Assembly: GCF_965139615.1 (NCBI RefSeq)
Contig: NZ_CBCSIQ010000030.1
Coordinates: 1 to 52,228 of the forward strand
Reading direction: 5' to 3'
Length of the DNA: 52,228 nucleotides
Source of the DNA: Kerstersia similis
GTDB lineage: Bacteria > Pseudomonadota > Gammaproteobacteria > Burkholderiales > Burkholderiaceae_B
This document shows, one piece after another, positions 50,601 to 52,228 of this stretch (position 1 is the first letter of the stretch; each line of letters begins with the position of its first letter). The notes under the pieces were generated by a model. It was not told where the DNA came from, did not search any database, and worked only from the letters and a program-made list of their open reading frames with translations. The position numbers and the translations under genes were made by a program.

Positions 50601-50684
50601 TACACCTTGTTGGCGCGGGATCATCGTGTGCAAACGAGGCGCAGCCGGCAGTTGTCCGAGGCCGGGCAGGCGTTGGAGGGATGA
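47604..50684 (+). CDS. mexI: RND efflux pump inner-membrane transporter (MexI-like)
   Basis: The 1026-residue RND pump has the proton-relay pair Asp400-Asp401 in GLVVDDAIVVVENVHRHIE, twelve membrane segments and two large periplasmic loops. The opening KFTDIFVRRPVLALVVSCLI with KLPIRQYPLLESSTITVSTEYPGA is characteristic of the MexI group rather than MexB. Together with MexG and the SoxR site it should export redox-cycling aromatics such as phenazine-like dyes and some antibiotics. ATGA overlaps link it to mexH and opmD. Confidence 0.95.
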   Translation: MKFTDIFVRRPVLALVVSCLIVLLGLFALSKLPIRQYPLLESSTITVSTEYPGASAELMQGFVTQPIAQAVSSVEGIDYLASSSTQGHSQVTLRMELNRDSTRALTETMAKINQVRYRLPDQAYDPVIELSAGDSTAVAYVGFSSDSLSTPALTDYLSRVVEPLFSGIDGVAKVQTFGGQKLAMRLWLDSEKLAGRGLTASDVADAVRRNNYQAAPGQVRGQYVVSNVRVNTDLGSVQEFRDLVIRNDGNGLVRLRDVGTVELGAAATETSARMDSKNAVHLGLFSTPAGNPLVIVEGIRKLLPEIEKTLPPDVQVELAFETARFIEASISEVMHTLVEAVLIVVLVIWLCLGSLRTVIIPVVAIPLSMLGAAGLMLAFGFSINLLTLLAMVLAIGLVVDDAIVVVENVHRHIEEGKSPVAAALVGAREIAGPVVAMTLTLAAVYAPIGLMGGLTGALFREFALTLAGAVIVSGVVALTLSPVMSSLLLPAGQQEGRLARMAEHVFSGLARRYGFVLAFSLRRRWLSGGFAVLVCLGLPFLYQLPQRELAPAEDQAAVLTAIKAPQHASLEYAERFAEKLEAVMESLPETTGTWIINGTDGPSASFGGINLSLWGERDRSAAQVQAALQQAVSHVEGSSIFVFQLAPLPGSSGGLPVQMVLRSAQDYPVLYQTMEELKQRARASGLFVVVDSDLEYNNPVTQVNIDRAKAASLGIRMQDIGDSLGVLLGGNYLNRFGLQGRSYDVIPQSVREQRLTSQALARQYVRTDAGALVPLSTVVTLDTLVEPNRLPQFNQQNAATLQAIPAPGVSLGQAVAFLEQAAAELPPGFSHDWQSESRQYVHEGNALLFAFLAALVVIYLVLAAQYESLVDPLIILITVPLSICGALLPLALGWATLNIYTQIGLVTLIGLISKHGILMVEFANELQVREQLDRSTAIVRAAKIRLRPVLMTTAAMAFGVVPLLFASGAGASSRFGLGAVIVCGMLIGTVFTLFVLPTIYTLLARDHRVQTRRSRQLSEAGQALEG

Positions 50685-52096
50685 GTATGGAACGAGTGTT
50701 TTTGCGCGGGCTGGCGTTGGGGGTTCTGGTTTCGCTGGCGGGCTGCATGGTCGGGCCGCAGTATGAAAAACCGGTGACGCCCGGGATTGTGCTGGCGAGT
50801 GAGCAGGCGGCGCGGTTTGACGCGCCGGAGACGGTGTTGCCGGCGCAGTGGTGGACGTTTTTTGATGATCCTGGCCTGGTGCAGTGGGTTGATGCCGCGA
50901 TGGCCCATAACCACGATATCCGTCAGGCGCAGGCGTCGTTGTATGCGGCGCGCGCCGTGTTTGATGAGCGGCGTCTGGATCGGCAGCCTGGTCTGACATC
51001 CCGTGCGGGCTATGAGCGTGGGATCCAGCAGCAGATGGGAGCCGATGGCGAGCCTGGGCGGGCGTTGTCGGAGTCCTGGCGCGCAGGGTTCGATATGCAG
51101 TGGGAGATAGATTTGTTCGGGCGGCTGGAGCGCTTGCAACAGGCGGCGTTGGCCCGTGCCGATGCCGCGCAGGCGGAACTGGCGTTGATGCGCCTGAGTA
51201 TTGCGTCGGAGGTGGCGCGGACGTATTTCGAGGCGCAAGGTTTGCAGCGGCAGCTTGCGGTGACCCGCCAGGAAGTGGCCAATTGGGACGAGACGGTGCG
51301 TTTGACGAGCGCGATGGTGCGCGCCGGTAGCGGGTTGCCGGAAGATCAGGAGAATGCGCAGAGCCAGCGTTTGCGTAGCGAGGCGGCGTTGGCGCCGCTG
51401 ACGGTGGCGTTGCAGGAGGCCTACTATCGGCTGGATGTGTTGGCAGGCAAGCCGCCGGGCCAGGGTTTGGCCGCGCCAGGCGAACGCAGGACGGGGTTTG
51501 TGGTGACGCAGTTGCCTTTGGGGGATGTGGATGCCCTGATTCGGCAGCGTCCTGATGTGATGCAGGCGGAGCTTCAGTTGGCGGCCAGTGTGGAGGATGT
51601 GGGAGCAGCGACGGCGGAGCTGTATCCGCGGCTGGATCTGGGCGGGTTTATCGGGTTTTTTGCTTTGCGCGATGGGGATTTGGGGAGTGCGTCCCGGGCG
51701 TTCCAGATTGCGCCGGGTGTGAGCTGGCCGGCCCTGCGTTTGGGGAATGCGCGCGCGCGGTTGCGAGGGGCTGAGGCGGTGTCCGAGGGCGCACAGGCGC
51801 GTTATGAGCAGGTGCTGCTGCAGGCGCAGGAGGAGGTTGAGAATGCAGTGACGCGCTTGGCGGAGAATCAGCGCAGGATGGCGGTGTTGCTGCAGGCCGC
51901 AGGGCATGCGGAGGCGGCGTTCGATATTGCCGATAGGCGTTATCGCGCGGGGGCCGGGGCGTATTTGGCCGTGCTCGAGAATCAGCGTGCACTGTTCCAG
52001 GCCAGACAGGCGATTGCCGAGGCGGAGACGGCGTCTTTTGTGGATGTGGTGGCGGTGTATAAGGCGCTGGGCTGGGGGGTGGAGGAGATGCTTTGA
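50681..52096 (+). CDS. opmD: Outer-membrane efflux lipoprotein (OpmD/NodT type)
   Basis: The 471-residue TolC-like outer-membrane factor has lipobox LAGC with Cys22 (from the ATG at 50681; ATG at 50687 is an alternative) and the NodT opening MVGPQYEKPVTPG. The WWTFFDDPGLVQWVDAAMAHNHDIRQAQASL segment and a repeated coiled-coil/beta pattern follow, with the second repeat from about 270 (RRTGFVVTQLPLGDVDALIRQRPDVMQAE). It forms the exit duct for MexH-MexI. Overlaps mexI by 4 bp; last gene of the operon. No gene is seen in the remaining 132 bp. Confidence 0.93.
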   Translation: MSMERVFLRGLALGVLVSLAGCMVGPQYEKPVTPGIVLASEQAARFDAPETVLPAQWWTFFDDPGLVQWVDAAMAHNHDIRQAQASLYAARAVFDERRLDRQPGLTSRAGYERGIQQQMGADGEPGRALSESWRAGFDMQWEIDLFGRLERLQQAALARADAAQAELALMRLSIASEVARTYFEAQGLQRQLAVTRQEVANWDETVRLTSAMVRAGSGLPEDQENAQSQRLRSEAALAPLTVALQEAYYRLDVLAGKPPGQGLAAPGERRTGFVVTQLPLGDVDALIRQRPDVMQAELQLAASVEDVGAATAELYPRLDLGGFIGFFALRDGDLGSASRAFQIAPGVSWPALRLGNARARLRGAEAVSEGAQARYEQVLLQAQEEVENAVTRLAENQRRMAVLLQAAGHAEAAFDIADRRYRAGAGAYLAVLENQRALFQARQAIAEAETASFVDVVAVYKALGWGVEEML

Positions 52097-52228
52097 TGCA
52101 TGGCTCGGGGGGGCTGCATTGTGGCGTGACAGGGGCTGGTGGGTGGGTGCGATCGGAGCGGTGCTAAGCCGCGCCGTGGCCGGCCCGGGGCCTGGGGCAG
52201 TGGAGCGTGCCGTGTCGGGTGGTGTCAG

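Noticed and set aside
1..52228. CRISPR arrays, tRNA or rRNA genes, insertion sequences, prophage
   Set aside because: No spaced identical repeats, no tRNA-like T-loops with cloverleaf context, no transposase, integrase or phage proteins were recognised by reading; a tRNAscan or IS search would settle it.

Overview
The window looks like chromosomal DNA of a GC-rich betaproteobacterium, most likely family Alcaligenaceae (Bordetella/Achromobacter relatives). The evidence is the rnpA-rpmH // dnaA-dnaN-gyrB layout, Bordetella-like DnaA, DnaN and GyrB, many TRAP/aromatic-acid genes, and GC that looks near 60-65% by eye (not computed). Genus is not resolved. No rRNA, tRNA, transposase, integrase, phage gene or CRISPR array was seen.

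Layout. (1) 1-6.6 kb: yidD (cut by the left edge), rnpA and rpmH leftward, a 546-bp dnaA upstream region, then dnaA-dnaN-gyrB rightward, closed by a strong terminator. (2) 6.7-17.2 kb: a GNAT acetyltransferase, two large tandem exported WG-repeat proteins, a glycine-zipper lipoprotein, a small heavy-metal-binding protein, a DUF4139 protein (minus strand) and a 457-bp AT-rich gap with DnaA-box-like sites. (3) 17.2-26.2 kb: a mandelate-type operon: divergent LysR regulator, benzoylformate decarboxylase, a ketopantoate-reductase-like 2-hydroxyacid dehydrogenase, TRAP permeases DctQ and DctM, two paralogous TRAP binding proteins and an FMN (S)-mandelate dehydrogenase. (4) 26.3-30.5 kb, minus strand: a YiiX-type hydrolase, two DUF4878 lipoproteins, a methionine-type aminotransferase and a LuxR-type regulator. 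(5) 30.7-34.3 kb: VanB-like reductase, VanA-like Rieske oxygenase and a third, orphan TRAP binding protein. The last two are each preceded by an array of TTATCCACA-like 9-mers spaced 11-12 bp. (6) 34.3-40.5 kb: a lower-GC sugar-acid cluster (ALDH, 2-keto-3-deoxy acid dehydratase, enolase-superfamily dehydratase, MFS porter, LysR) that should carry a pentonate-type acid to 2-oxoglutarate. (7) 40.5-45.4 kb: biotin genes, with bioF upstream of one 730-codon ORF that joins a BioH-like esterase, BioC and BioD, and divergent bioA. (8) 45.4-52.1 kb: soxR with a consensus SoxR operator facing a mexG-mexH-mexI-opmD efflux operon.

How the genes work together. Regions 3 and 5 could jointly import and degrade mandelates and methoxylated aromatic acids: hydroxyacid to ketoacid to aldehyde, with O-demethylation by the VanAB-like pair. 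Three binding proteins may share one DctQM permease. Region 8 is a redox-drug efflux circuit like the phenazine-responsive one of Pseudomonas aeruginosa. The most unusual items are the three-domain biotin protein and the phased DnaA-box-like array near 33.1 kb.
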